This document shows, one piece after another, positions 19,757 through 31,153 of a DNA stretch of 64,000 nt. This DNA comes from Phymatolithon calcareum. Taxonomy: Eukaryota; Rhodophyta; Florideophyceae; Hapalidiales. The notes below the pieces were generated by a model. That model had not been told where the DNA came from. It ran no database searches and saw only the letters and a program-made list of their open reading frames with translations. Every line of letters begins with the position of its first letter. The first letter of the stretch is position 1. The stretch is taken from NCBI GenBank assembly GCA_977006965.1, contig OZ345354.1, positions 1,426,001 through 1,490,000 on the forward strand. The letters run 5' to 3'. A program made the position numbers and the translations under genes.

Positions 19757-20568
19757 TTATTCAGCAAATCCTGCTCGCCTCATTCTGTCTGCCGGAATCC
19801 GAGCACTCGCCATGCATACAGACTGGTCTGTGCGAAACGAGCCCTTAATTTCGTCGATCGCATGCGACCCGAATTCATCAGCGCAACACCCCAATTGAAC
19901 TGGTACGGTTCCATGACACCTGCCTCCTGAAATAATCTTCCCTCTGTGCGCACTATGACAGCTCTTGACGGCGTAGTTCCGCACTCCAGTCTCTCAGGAA
20001 TATTAAACTGCATGTTGATAGGATAACATCGATCCGAGGTAGACTGTCATGCCTCGCTCATGTTCACGCCCATACCGATCACGGCATTGCTTCCAAAGTC
20101 CGTGCCAGTCCCAGCAGCGTGACGCACCCAACAATGGGCGATATCTGCAACAACTTTGACGTCACTGGCGAATTAGACCACCTAATTCGTCCGAACGATC
20201 TTCGCCAGAAACATCTTGCACATTGCGGAGACATGAATTCCTCTCGCAATATACGACACAAGACTCACAGACGCCTTACAAAGGGAGTAATCGTGCTGTA
20301 CGATGGCTGCATCGCCCGGTAGAGTTTCTGCCAGTCCTTCGAGTTGCGGATGTAGTGCGAGCGGGGATGCAAAATGGAAGGTGACTCCATCGGAGGCATA
20401 ATGCATAAATGAGCGGGCAACGGATGTCAATATCATCTCCGCATGCACGAGACCAGCTGCCGAGTCGACCTCGGATTCGAGCGGCGGGCCACCGAACGAG
20501 TTCGGAAAGAACGGATGCATAATCCTCGCGCCGTGTTGTCGTGTTAATAGCTGGACTGCGGCTTGCAC
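19757..20568 (-). pseudogene. Unrecognised coding remnants
   Basis: Two minus-strand frames look protein-like: 20182-20568 (with HPFFPNSFGGPPLE and ARSFMHYASDGVTFHF) and 19780-20013 (with MEPYQFNWGVALMNSGR). They lie in different frames with stops between them. They could be one broken gene or two shards. I cannot name a family. Their position beside the exosome and kinesin shards suggests the same capture or decay process. Confidence 0.35.
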
Positions 20569-20599
20569 GTCTAGGCCTGGTGTGCCGTCAAGTATTGAT

Positions 20600-21313
20600 T
20601 CTGGAGTTGGTCAAACGCAACCATACATTTATCAATGCACCTTTGAATATGCATACAACGGTACATTTAATGTGATCGTGCCCGACTTTCGTTTTTACTC
20701 ACTTGTTTACTATTAACACCGACTTCGCGAAAGAACACACCTGTTTTCGCCGACTTTGACGAATATTTTGCATAGAGCAATATCTTTGCGGAAAAATACC
20801 GAAAGTCATTGTATTATATTCAAGAGGCATTTCTATTCTCTCCCGTACAATGCGAATGCGCTTCAATGCCCTCCGGTGTCAGTCGGGACTATGAGGCGTC
20901 GCTAGTGGCGGTGTTCCGTAATTTCGAGTGCAAGTTGTAAGCTACTGTGACTTTCTCTATCAGAGTGCCTTGTTTAACTTCCACGGGACAGCATGCGCGT
21001 TAGGGCTGCAAGTCCATGCTCACTGCATCAAAACTTCGATCCTATGCGACCCTACCCGGACAGCTATTTCTCTGGTGTCACATTTCCTATCCCTCGCTGA
21101 AGCTGCGATGACCGGAGCGGTCGCATCCGCAGGTTTAACTGAATAATGCAAAATTATTATGTTCAAGCGCCATGCTGTTGTCCTACAATGCCAAAAGCAA
21201 GTTGATTGCTTCATGTCTTGTTGGTTGATCTGTCGCCTGAATGGGGGGGGGGGCATCTCGAGGTTACAGAAGCGTTAACGCATATTTATTTTCCCGATAC
21301 AGCTTTACTTGAT
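20600..21313. other. Intergenic 3' of the FAD oxidase gene
   Basis: No gene is seen. A run of G residues (about 21242-21252) is the only notable simple sequence. Confidence 0.45.
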
Positions 21314-22822
21314 TCACACAGCAGGAGGAATAGGTTGTGGATTGTAGAAGAAAAGATCTGGATCGTAACGAGCCTTGACCTTTCGAAGCCTCCCCAAACT
21401 CTCGCCCCAGTATGCTTGTGCATAATTCTTAAGTTCCAGCTCCGGGTAATTCACGTACACTCCAATTGTATAAGGACCGAAGTGCTTCTTCATCCACTTG
21501 TACGCGCTCATCCTGTCCTGGTCATTTCCGCCTCCGATAATATAGTGCGTGATGATATCAGCGTGACGATAGGCAAAAGCGTTATTCCTCGGAATATCAA
21601 TGGCATTATTAAACAAGTTGAGCTCACAAACATGAAATGGAATACTTGCAAGCTTCGGATTCGCGCAAAAGTCTGCATATTTCTGCCAAAATGCCGCCGA
21701 GGGACGATTCTTTGTACCCTTCCTCAGGAACGTTGACTGGTAACTGCGACCGTTGGCTACTCCCTTGTCAACATAACTCTGCTCTAGCATTGCCTTCCGA
21801 ACATCGACGGCCCTCTTTCGTGCCCAGTTAGCCTCTGGTCCGAAAAAGGCGTGCAGATCCAACGCGTTGGTCACCTTGAACATCACAACGCGGCTTCTTC
21901 CAGGTGTGTTGAAGAATTCAGCCTTTTGCAGTCGTGACATACATTGGTCCACATTGTCAACATCGTAACATGCACCATATCCATACATGCCAGTCTCTTC
22001 TCCATCCTTGTACATCTCCATTCGGAACCACACATCGCCTTTTGCTTCATCGTAATCCATCCACTTCTCCATAAGCTGTCCAATGTATTGCTGCTTCCAG
22101 TTAAACCGAAACACTACACCGCGATTATAGCGCCTGGATGACACAGTTTTGATGCGGAAGGATACAACGACTCCAAATTGTCCGCCACCGGCACCACAAA
22201 GCGCCCAAAATAGCGACGAATGCCTCTTCTTGGAAGCTACGATGAGTTTCCCAAAGCGATCGACCAGTGTAACATCGACGAGGGAGTCGCAAGTCATGCC
22301 CAGTTTCCCCTCGTACGGACCGTGACCACCTCCGAAAACGTAGCCACCGACACCGACGCCGGGGCACACACCGGCAGCAAGCCACCGGTTCTTCTGCCAC
22401 ACAGCCCATAGCAGTTCACCCATATTTATCCCGCCTTCAACAGTAGCGACGCCATTTGAGGCGACTGTTACTTTGCGCATGGGGCCTACATCGATGAGCA
22501 CACCAGAGCATTGGCTCTTGCCGACGAGAGAGTGACCACCGGATCGGACGCAGACCTTGTGACCAGTGCGACGGGCGCATCGCACTGCGTCGGAGACGTG
22601 GGCAGGGATACGAGCGAGGACAATGGCAGATGGTGTTGCAATGTTGTTTCGGAAGTGCAAAGAGGAGAGGTTCGCAAACGATGGGCTGCTCGGACCGACG
22701 GATGGCGTTGATGGGCGCAGACAGCCCAGGAACGAGGATGCTTTTACCAGGGATAAGGCGTAAACTGAATTGAAGTAGACTACGAACAGCAACAGAGAAA
22801 GAAGATGCAGGACAGACCCCAT
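21314..22822 (-). CDS. Secreted FAD-linked oxidase (berberine-bridge/carbohydrate oxidase type)
   Basis: This flavoprotein of the BBE/hexose-oxidase superfamily oxidises a sugar or other alcohol with O2, usually giving H2O2. A signal peptide is evident (hydrophobic residues 5-22, ending near VYA). The FAD-binding PCMH domain has RSGGHS with His97 and GVCPGVGVGGY with Cys153. These are the two residues that attach FAD bicovalently in this family. A GGGHGPYEGKLG loop and the CGAGGGQFGVVVSF motif follow. The BBE C-terminal segment ends NYPELELKNYAQAYWGE and RYDPDLFFYNPQPIPP. Length (502 aa) and motifs are complete. Red algae are known for the related hexose oxidase, but substrate cannot be read from the sequence. 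A 51-bp hairpin lies about 95 bp upstream. Confidence 0.9.
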   Translation of the reverse strand: MGSVLHLLSLLLFVVYFNSVYALSLVKASSFLGCLRPSTPSVGPSSPSFANLSSLHFRNNIATPSAIVLARIPAHVSDAVRCARRTGHKVCVRSGGHSLVGKSQCSGVLIDVGPMRKVTVASNGVATVEGGINMGELLWAVWQKNRWLAAGVCPGVGVGGYVFGGGHGPYEGKLGMTCDSLVDVTLVDRFGKLIVASKKRHSSLFWALCGAGGGQFGVVVSFRIKTVSSRRYNRGVVFRFNWKQQYIGQLMEKWMDYDEAKGDVWFRMEMYKDGEETGMYGYGACYDVDNVDQCMSRLQKAEFFNTPGRSRVVMFKVTNALDLHAFFGPEANWARKRAVDVRKAMLEQSYVDKGVANGRSYQSTFLRKGTKNRPSAAFWQKYADFCANPKLASIPFHVCELNLFNNAIDIPRNNAFAYRHADIITHYIIGGGNDQDRMSAYKWMKKHFGPYTIGVYVNYPELELKNYAQAYWGESLGRLRKVKARYDPDLFFYNPQPIPPAV

Positions 22823-22917
22823 GGTAATGCGGATGGGGTGACGAACGGCTGTGTTTCAGAGTCGATAGTTGTCCGACTGTACCACTTATAGATGACAGAT
22901 AAAACCCTGCTTTCAAA

Positions 22918-22968
22918 ATGGCGTACTCGTCACCACTGTTTTTTTAAAAACAGTGGTGAAGACGCCAT
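22918..22968. repeat. Near-perfect hairpin upstream of the FAD oxidase
   Basis: Arms TCACCACTGTTTTT and AAAAACAGTGGTGA pair exactly around a 2-3 nt centre. The outer ATGGCGT/ACGCCAT ends pair after a small bulge. It lies 96 bp from the FAD oxidase start codon, in its likely promoter or leader. Confidence 0.85.
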
Positions 22969-24065
22969 ACATCTATCACTTTTCCCTCGACGATGTCTCA
23001 AGCAGATAATGGCAACGCCTCGTATCTCTGAAGCTCTTTTTCCACCACAGCAAGGACATCCGCCACGATGATAGACATTACGTTCGCCTTCTTAGACAAG
23101 TACTGCAGTGCGTACCTCCCGTTTTGTCGGAATTGATTTTACATTGCGAATTGTTAGTGGAAGCTTGCACTGCAATACGTTATTTTATGGGATCAAATGG
23201 ACCAATTATTAGGCACCAAAACGAAGACTTCTTCATTCAGATCATGAATCTTCAATGCACCACATGCAAATACGCGCTGTCGAAACATTGGTCACTGAAT
23301 GATCTGCGCCAGGTATTTCGTCTGTGGAATTGTATCTTATGTTTCTTGTTTTTCAAGCATTTAGTAAAATCTACTATAATTGTCGGATTTTTCTTAGTGG
23401 GCTGAAAGCTCCAGAGATGTTCTCTATCTCGCGCCTGGTGTTATTCCAGACTCGACCATTGCATTGCAGATCCATCGCCGTGCGCACCTGTGCACATGAT
23501 CCCTTCGACGTGTTGGATCTCAGGTGCGTGCTCGTGGTGAGCCAATTGACTGTCGTATTGTTAGCCTCTTGCATGGTATACGTCCAATGGAACCTACTGC
23601 TGGTACTTTCCAACCACGATAGTTGGAAATGACGCGTTGTGCAAGGTTCGCAGCAGTCCTCTGTCGCCGCAAACGATGCAGGGCAAGAGTATTTAAGGAA
23701 AAGTTCTAAAAATGAACTAAAACTTATTATTCGAGTTTAAAACAAATCAGCTCCGAGGAGTGAAACTCTGCAGTACGTGTATTAATCTTCGGGAAACGAC
23801 TTACTTGATTTCCAGGCTTGGCAAACCCCTGTTTTCCCAGTCCTCCACTTTCCCTTGAAGGTAAAGAACTAGAGTGCACATAATAGTTAATTCAATACCG
23901 GGAAATCTTGGTGCTCCTGCCGAGACCACTTTTTCATCTCAGGACTCAAGACCCAACCCCAGAACAAATTTATCACGATAAAGACACGCAGTCCGACTGA
24001 GTCAGTCGTGAACTGCTGTAGAGCGAAAATATAAATATGTATTTCATTCATCTCGTCAGTGCATG

Positions 24066-24300
24066 CTCAGCTCGGGAGGTCCGCCACGTATCCTGAACAA
24101 TAGAAGTGGAATCCCTTTGAAGAACGGCGAATGAAGATTGGCTGCGTAGCGATATGAATGTTAAGCTGGACCATGGTCTGCACCTTTTGCAGCTTGGACA
24201 ACTGTTGTGACATCAAGTACCACTCGTATCTTTTAAGGTCTACTAGAGCCGTAAGGATGCGGAGTTGTTTCATCAGCTTCGAGAAATCTCGCAGTAAAAG
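24066..24300 (-). repeat. Dispersed repeat, copy 1
   Basis: On the minus strand this reads LRILTALVDLKRYEWYLMSQQL and ends TQPIF.RRSSKG. It shares clear nucleotide and peptide similarity with 46170-46345 (+): LHILTATVDSNRYGWHLMSQQL ... TQPIF.RRPSKG. Conservation at the peptide level suggests a remnant of a transposon-encoded or multicopy gene rather than plain satellite DNA. The family is unknown. Confidence 0.6.
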
Positions 24301-26989
24301 AAAGAAAGAAAGAAAGAACGTCTCTCGTCGTCCAATTTAAATACTGTAGTTCTTTCTACCAGGCATCTCAAAAATGCCTCCCTTTTACGGTGGCCATGAT
24401 GGCAGAAGAAATTCATGTTGGAAGGTACACTCTTTTCTTCATTGCTCTCGAGTAAACTCGAAAACCACACAATTGCTACAGTGCATGGTTATGGCACCCT
24501 GGCGTGGGGGAAAGAGGAAACTAACTAGCGCTTTGGATATCTCGCTCATATTATGACGAGGTTGCGCCTATGACGGCTGAGAAGAGTCGAAGTGCTACAG
24601 TATCGTGTGCGGCGTTGTCATGTCCACCACTCTTACCTCGCATCGCCGTCAAGAGACAACCCGACCGGTGCAGCTTACGATTTTGTATTTCACTGCTTCG
24701 TTGACACCACGCCAGCGCAGTAATTGGGTCTTCGCTGTGTCCATGGCGGAAGGCCATAAGTGTAAAAGCAGCTCAAAGTACTGTATATGATACTGTTCTA
24801 AATTGTGGGCATGAAGCATCTTAACCGCAATTCCTTCAGGGTATACGGTTTTCCAATCTGGAGGAATCCAATTGTCTCCCGGGTGTACCTTATGTCATAT
24901 GCTTTGTTCTGTAAATCTCAAAATAATTTTTGCATCGCTTGCTTGGGTTTGTCCTAAGATAATGTAGTTGCCAAACAAATGTACAACTCTCTCCAAGTAA
25001 GTACAGGACTTTGTGAGCGTCTCTGCATGTCTGAGTTCTAATCTGCAGTAGACGTCTAGATACAGAATCATAAATTCGAAGAAATCACTGCTCCCTTCGA
25101 CCGCTCTGAGCTCCACCCTAAATGCACCGATAAAGCCGCTGTTCAAGAGTACTAATCATGCAGACTTCTGCTCTACAGCACCGCCATTGAGCTTCACAAT
25201 GCCTTCGAAGGTGTTCTCTTGCCCATGTGGGTGCCCACTATTTTGTTATATTGTTCGAAATCAAACATGGAAGCGCGGAGCAGTCTAGCTCATCAAGATG
25301 CCGAAGCGTGGCAGTAGTATAATTCTAGAAAGCGCGCTCAAGCGACAAATCAACCAAAATTCGACAAAGATCGTCTCGTGACGGAAATTTTGAATTGAGC
25401 AATGGGATGAGGTGTACATGGTCACCTTGACACCAGCCGAGCTGTTCAGTAGCGCACCGAATGCCACTCATACCTCTGTGTTTATAGACGCATTTCCAGG
25501 AAATGATATCCTCGTGGTATGCTGCAACCTTCTCGCACTGAACGTATTCTCCATTCCGTCCATGAAAATGTCAAGCACGCAGTTTGCGTTCCCCGTCGCG
25601 GTAAGAGAGCGATATCACGGCGACCTACCCTTTGGACGTAACTTGGTCGTGATGGTCAGTGTCAACGGTCATCATCCTCATACGGGCTGGCGGCAGACGT
25701 TCTCGACTGGCAGCCTCCTGGTGTACTTAGAAATGACCTTGATACTATAGTATAGCATCTTGTAGAGCATATCATGTTACACGATGTGTGCAGAGAAAGT
25801 TGCAGACGAAATATGAAATGCCCTGCTTCCTTTGGCACAGACGTGCTCGACATGAATTGACTTGCCGCTGTGCGCTGTAAAATGTTTTATCGCTTATGGG
25901 CAACGACTAACTTTCTCTTTCTTGGAGGACGAGAGCGTACCCGTGTCGAGATCTGCGCGCGCGAGATGACAGTTGCAACACTTGCTCACTTGAAACCGCT
26001 TACACAAATTACCGTGCGTTTTATACGATTTGGATATCTCCCAGACCTCCGCACGTTTGTCCGCTTTGGTATTTTCTAAGAAGTTGTGTTTGCCCTTCCC
26101 CACGATCTCTAGGGTGAGCTTGACTGCGGAGCGAATGTTTGCATAGTAACTTCCAGGTGAACTACCCTCTTTGAAAAATGCACCTCAATTCGAGGATCTT
26201 TCCGACAATGAAACTTCTCTGATTTTCTCCGCCGGACCAACAACGAGAATATGATTCTTTCACAGGGAACGCCGCCTCAGACACATCCATGTATATGCAG
26301 TTGGTTACAATGTACTGCTGCATTTCGAGGTAGCATATGAAATTGCGAGCCAAGGAATCTCGAAGTCGAGTGCCATGTCACATTAACCGGCAGCACTAAC
26401 TACGGATCAGTGACGATATCGGCACTCCCGGACTATTTGAATATGTCACACAGACACATACAGATAATCTTTCATCAGTTGACTAGGGAATGTTCCCAGA
26501 TTGTTACGCTCTTCACTGATGACACTGCGAACACGATAATCAAGTGCACACAATGTGTCACCATGATGACAGGGAACGGTGGAAGAAGATCTGGTATTGC
26601 GCTGTTCTGGTCTGGCTGGCTCCCAATGGCAGTGCATCGGAAAAGGAGACGTTGTGGCACTGGTAGCAGTTGTGTTACTTGCCAAGTCTATGAGCTTCGT
26701 TCAGCTGTCGCATGGTGTTACTATCCATTTTTAATGGTGTATTTGCTCACTGCTGCTGCAGTTCGCAGGTTTGACACTTGCATTAACCGCACCCGTTGTG
26801 GACGTGTCTTGTATTTCTTTCTTTCTTTTAATGCAGGATGTGTGAGCTACACCTTTAGCTGCTCAACATCTAGGGGGCCTCTAAGATGTTCCTGGACGGG
26901 ATTCATTCTGGATACTCGTGTATCTGCTTCACGCGAGTACTGTGGCACACCAGTACACGGCGACATCTGTGTGCCCTTCGCGGAACGTA

Positions 26990-27105
26990 ATTTAATTCTT
27001 GCTTGTGACAGAAATCGAACTGGCGACCTCAGCATTCCTGCTTGTATCATACCGAAATATGCGCACAAGGTGCGCGGAGGCCGTTTCCGCTTGTATTGTC
27101 CGTAA
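26990..27105 (-). repeat. tRNA-like relic, possibly a SINE head
   Basis: Reading the minus strand from about 27090, GGCCTCCGCGCA is followed by a GTGCGC segment. About 40 nt later comes TGAGGTCGCCAGTTCGATTTC, which contains a near-consensus B box (GTTCGAnTC). The order and spacing resemble the body of a tRNA such as elongator tRNA-Met. The T-stem pairs poorly and the anticodon arm is not convincing, so this is not a functional tRNA. A decayed tRNA-derived SINE is the likeliest reading. Confidence 0.3.
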
Positions 27106-29230
27106 AAATAGTTCGCCAAACTTCGTTTTAGTTTCCTGTCGTATTTTAAAACCTTTGATTTCCTTATTTCGTCAGGCTTCACCAACAAGAGTGCGTTCAG
27201 GTCCGACAGGCTATGTCATGGATCTTCTCCACCGCATTATTGGAAAACGTGGGAATGGATGAATGAGCTTGTGTCTCAAATGACCACGAATGTCCATACT
27301 GCCTCTCATGCTTCTCGAGAAGTGTGAACCTGTGTCATGATTCCTGGAAGAGCTTTGATCATGATTCATGTTTCGCGATTCACTTCGGGTGCTGACTTTA
27401 TTGTGTACTGTAGCTTGTGGGCGAAGCCCATCTTATTATCTACAAAAAATTATTAGCAGGCGTGCCACATTATCTTTTAACATTTTTGAGATAATATTAA
27501 CTCAAAAATAGCCATCAGGGCGAGTAGAATTTTGGCAAGCGCTGGCACACAGGAGTCAACCATTCAATCCTACTGTACAGTATATAGGTATATTATAATT
27601 TGAGCTGCAATATGAGCATCTGGCAGGCAGTTCTGCCCGAGAAACGGGCACTGCAGAGTTCCATGCTTGTTCCACCCTTGATGACGACATGGTCCAGTTG
27701 GGACATCCCGAGTAGGCAGGGGTGATCCGTGGTCAACTTTGGACCTGTCCTGAAAAGCTCTCGTTTGGTCTGCCCTGCCCTGGACTCCCGCATTTTGTGC
27801 ATGTGCCGAAAGGGATCGCATGTATCCAGATCATGAGCTTTTTGGTCGTTGTAGTACTGTGAACACCATGTCTGTTGATATGTACGAGGCGGGCGCATGT
27901 AAGCTGCTTGGCGCTTGTATTTTGTCCTACATAGAATATCACCATTTAGCGTCCACTGCAGTCCAATGATGCCGATTGATATTCCTGCTGCAAACACAGT
28001 ATTACGGCCTACTCGCCGATATTGCATGACGACAGCTTTCATGACTGTGGCATCGAGCACGAAACCAGATAGCTTTTTTGCTTCGTGTCGATTCTCTACT
28101 ATTCTTAAAGCAGAAAGTACATGTTTTTTTCATGTTGACATCAGAGTGAAGTCGAGCCTGGCGCCATGTGCATCCTGGCCCAGATTACGAAGTGAAGTTG
28201 ACAAAGGGGTCGTTTCAGAGTGAAGAAGACTCCGTTTGACATTTTGCTCTCCCTGTGAAACTTATACTTGCATCGCTGCTTATAATGATCAAATAGGGGT
28301 AGCATTGCACTCGCTGGCAAGCCCCAGGGTTCGGAATTTGCAGAAGTGTGTATTGACACTGTGAGGTTGACAGGCACGCAGGAGTGCTTCAAAAAATATT
28401 CTCTATCTCACTTTCTTGGGAGCACAACTGGGCTTGGAAATTACAAATGGTTCTACCAGGATGATTGCTCGATACGCTCTTTTAAAGACAATCGTTTGCC
28501 GCCGGGATTCATTAACGCTCTGCGCGATTTTCAGTACGATAGTTCGTGGCATGTAATCATCGCTGCTTAAATTTTATATCTACAATCAGCAATCTGCCCG
28601 TGATAAGAGTGCCGGAACATGTGGCGTGGGCTCGAAAAGATGCCCGCATAGCCCCACACATATCTTATTCCAAAATTATGTCATTACTCTAAAAATAGTG
28701 CGTCATATGCCCACCAAAGTACACGTTGGTGTCCAAATGACTCCAAAAAGGAGTCTAAAACTGTAGGCGAGCTCTTTTTGGGTCCCGTATGTATGTTCGC
28801 TGTGAGTGTACAAGAAGATCATTGGCGTACAGTCCTTTGCATGACTACTGTATGATGCCATATCATACTGAGTCGCACACTCAATGTCGATGAAAGCTCT
28901 TCTCGACTGTGTACTGCGATTGGCTCGATGTGATTGCTAGACTGTTCCAATCAACAATTCCAACTGGCAGTTTCTTCAAAGCCCTCAAACAATTCCATGA
29001 TGCACTGTATCAAATATAATCGAATTTCAGGTTTGCCAGAGATTGCCAGAATCATTACTGTACTCGCTTATCCCATAAATTTACCATCCGTATCACGGTA
29101 CAGTACGTTACTAGTAGTGCTAACGAGCTACGCTTACGTCATAGTGCACTGCCATGATCCACCAATAATTTTGATTTTTGTTATGTGCAGTTTGCACGCT
29201 GGCTGCGAATTTTACATCTGACTGTCAGAT

Positions 29231-29295
29231 GCTAGCCTGCGCACAACACAGTGGCATCTGTCAGACAGATGCCACTGTGTTGTGCGCAGGTTAGC
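29231..29295. repeat. Near-perfect long hairpin, 32-nt arms
   Basis: The left arm begins GCTAGCCTGCGCACAACAC and the right arm ends GTTGTGCGCAGGTTAGC. Pairing continues to the centre (CTGTC/GACAG) with essentially one mismatch and no loop. It lies 77 bp upstream of the ATG at 29372. Confidence 0.9.
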
Positions 29296-29371
29296 TTTGG
29301 CAAATCCTCGTACCAGATTCTTGAGCGTGCCGCGCTTTCCGACAAGTACGAGTCGCATCATTTTCTGAATA

Positions 29372-31038
29372 ATGTCTGCTCCTCGAATCGGGACGCGGGG
29401 GCTTCCGGATACCGTCAACGACATGCGGGTCGTTGAGGTCGGTCCAGTTTACCGACGTTTGATCATTGACGCTCTCTCGCAAAGCCAAGCCGTAAGCTCT
29501 TTGGTGTGCGATGGTGCAATTCCGATGCAAATTGACAACACCTCCGAGCCGGATGATGAACTTCTTGGGCGTAACCTCATTACTTCTTACGTGACCGATG
29601 CCTACAATGCTGTTTGCAATCACTATCGGACGGAGAAAAAATTCATCGAGCATTGCATGTACAGGACCACTGGAGAACTTGGTTATGTAATGGACTATGA
29701 AGACCGAGTGTGGTCTGCGGATTCCGCCGGAGCATACTTGACTGTTGCGGCAAGCGAGGAACACAGAAGAGTAGTGCTGGAGACAACAAACCAAATACTG
29801 TCGGAGGAAAATGATGTTCGCCCAGTCCAGGCAGCATTTTTGGATGCACTCTTGTTGCCGCTGGTACAGACGTGGGCAGAGGCGGAACTATCTTGTGAAG
29901 CGATGATGTATGTCAGCACAACTTTCCATGAGCTGAAAAAGAACCTAGCTCCATCTGACTTGGCCGTGCTGAAGAGTGCATTTTCCAAAGTGGAAGGTAC
30001 CAGGCCGAGAGAGCAAATGATTGAAACAGGTGGCGACCCAGACGATACGTTTACAAGAAATTTACTCGGTGTGATCGCTGTTGAGTTGGGTCTTCCTACA
30101 CCGAGCTACATGTCGACTGGTGGGACGTCATTTGCATATGCCGACATTGTGCGAAGGCCGCATACAAGTCGAAATGAATGGCTGCAACGACAATGCCTAA
30201 TATACAAGCTGTGGATAGATCATGTACAGGACAGGAACCGCGCCGGACTTTTGTTTGCGACTTTCTTGAATACGTATTTGGACTGGGGAGGAAGTGATCC
30301 GTCCTTGGATGAATTTGCGAATGAACTCCTCGAAAACGAATTCACGTTGCCACAACCAATAGACGTCATTAACTTACCTCATCGAGCAATTACACAAGAA
30401 AAGATTATGGGTGTGTCATGCATCCAGAAGGAGATCAAGGTCCCGGGAGGAAAGCTGGTGAGCCAACATTTGGAGAGATTACCACTTGTGATTTGTCTGG
30501 CCGGAAGGTCGGCTATGTTGATAAGAGACGCGTCGTGGTGTCTTTTGACGATAATGGAAACACCGTTGTAAAGTTCAAGAATGCTCGAAACTATTTTCTC
30601 AATGTATTGTACTACGTACGACCGGGAAAATTTGTAAGGACCGAGGTCAGAGAGGCGGTCGTTGATCGCGATCAATTGGTGGGACTGCCTGCGATATATT
30701 TATTGCTGCGCGGTCAGACCAATGAGCAACTTTCGAGATTTGTAATTGCGTCATGTACGTTCGGAGCTATCTCCGTGAAGAGCATGACGGACAAGGGTAT
30801 CACAGGCATGCTTGGGAAGAGGCGTGGCAAATACAATTTCGAAGGAATGGTAAGTGCGAGTGTGCTGGCTGCTTTTCCTACTGTCTTTGACAGCAAACGT
30901 CGGTTGTACTTGTATCACAATGGAGTGACGTATCGGGCAAAATATAGAGCGTTTCAATGGCACATATGCAGGGAAGACATGAAGGAACGACCGGTTGGTT
31001 TCGGAAAGCTAACCACCGCATCGCCAGCGAAGAACTAA
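29372..31038 (+). CDS. Unrecognised gene in two overlapping frames
   Basis: Two frames overlap. The first (29372-30571, 399 codons) starts at ATG with MSAPRIGTRGLPDTVND. The second (30418-31038, 206 codons) lies in the -1 frame. Both are plainly protein-like: the first helical with acidic stretches, the second beta-rich and basic (KVGYVDKRRVVVSFDDNGN). Together they look like one protein of roughly 560 residues. The switch could be a decay frameshift, an unusually short intron, or a -1 ribosomal frameshift. A formally suitable heptamer CCCGGGA occurs in phase at 30442-30448. I recognise no domain. It is convergent with the repeat-bearing gene at 31154-32683, and each has a hairpin upstream. 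Confidence 0.5.
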
Positions 31039-31153
31039 AACGAGCCCAGTCATAGCGGCCTGCATGCTCAAGCACAGCTGCGACCAAGATCCGTTGAAGC
31101 TTGCCGCGATACTTTCGGAATGCGCAGTTCTGCGTTGACCAACGAGATGAGCT

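Larger units (their letters stand above)
22823..29371. other. Gene-poor 6.5-kb stretch
   Basis: No intact gene is supported. Contents listed separately are a hairpin at 22918-22968, a dispersed repeat copy at 24066-24300 and a tRNA-like relic at 26990-27105. Also present are an (AAAG)n run at 24294-24318 and a (TTTC)n run at 26816-26832. Several frames of 80-230 codons (for example 25418-25750, 26410-27105, 27593-28060) lack ATG starts or family features, and I do not accept them. Confidence 0.5.

Noticed and set aside
26410-27105. 231-codon plus-strand frame ending in a NRTGDLS-type peptide
   Set aside because: Starts at GTG, has erratic composition, and its only familiar part is the kind of peptide produced by reading a tRNA-like relic backwards.
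27593-28060. 155-codon minus-strand frame with a transposon-like feel
   Set aside because: No ATG at its start and no DDE, RT or protease motif that I could defend.
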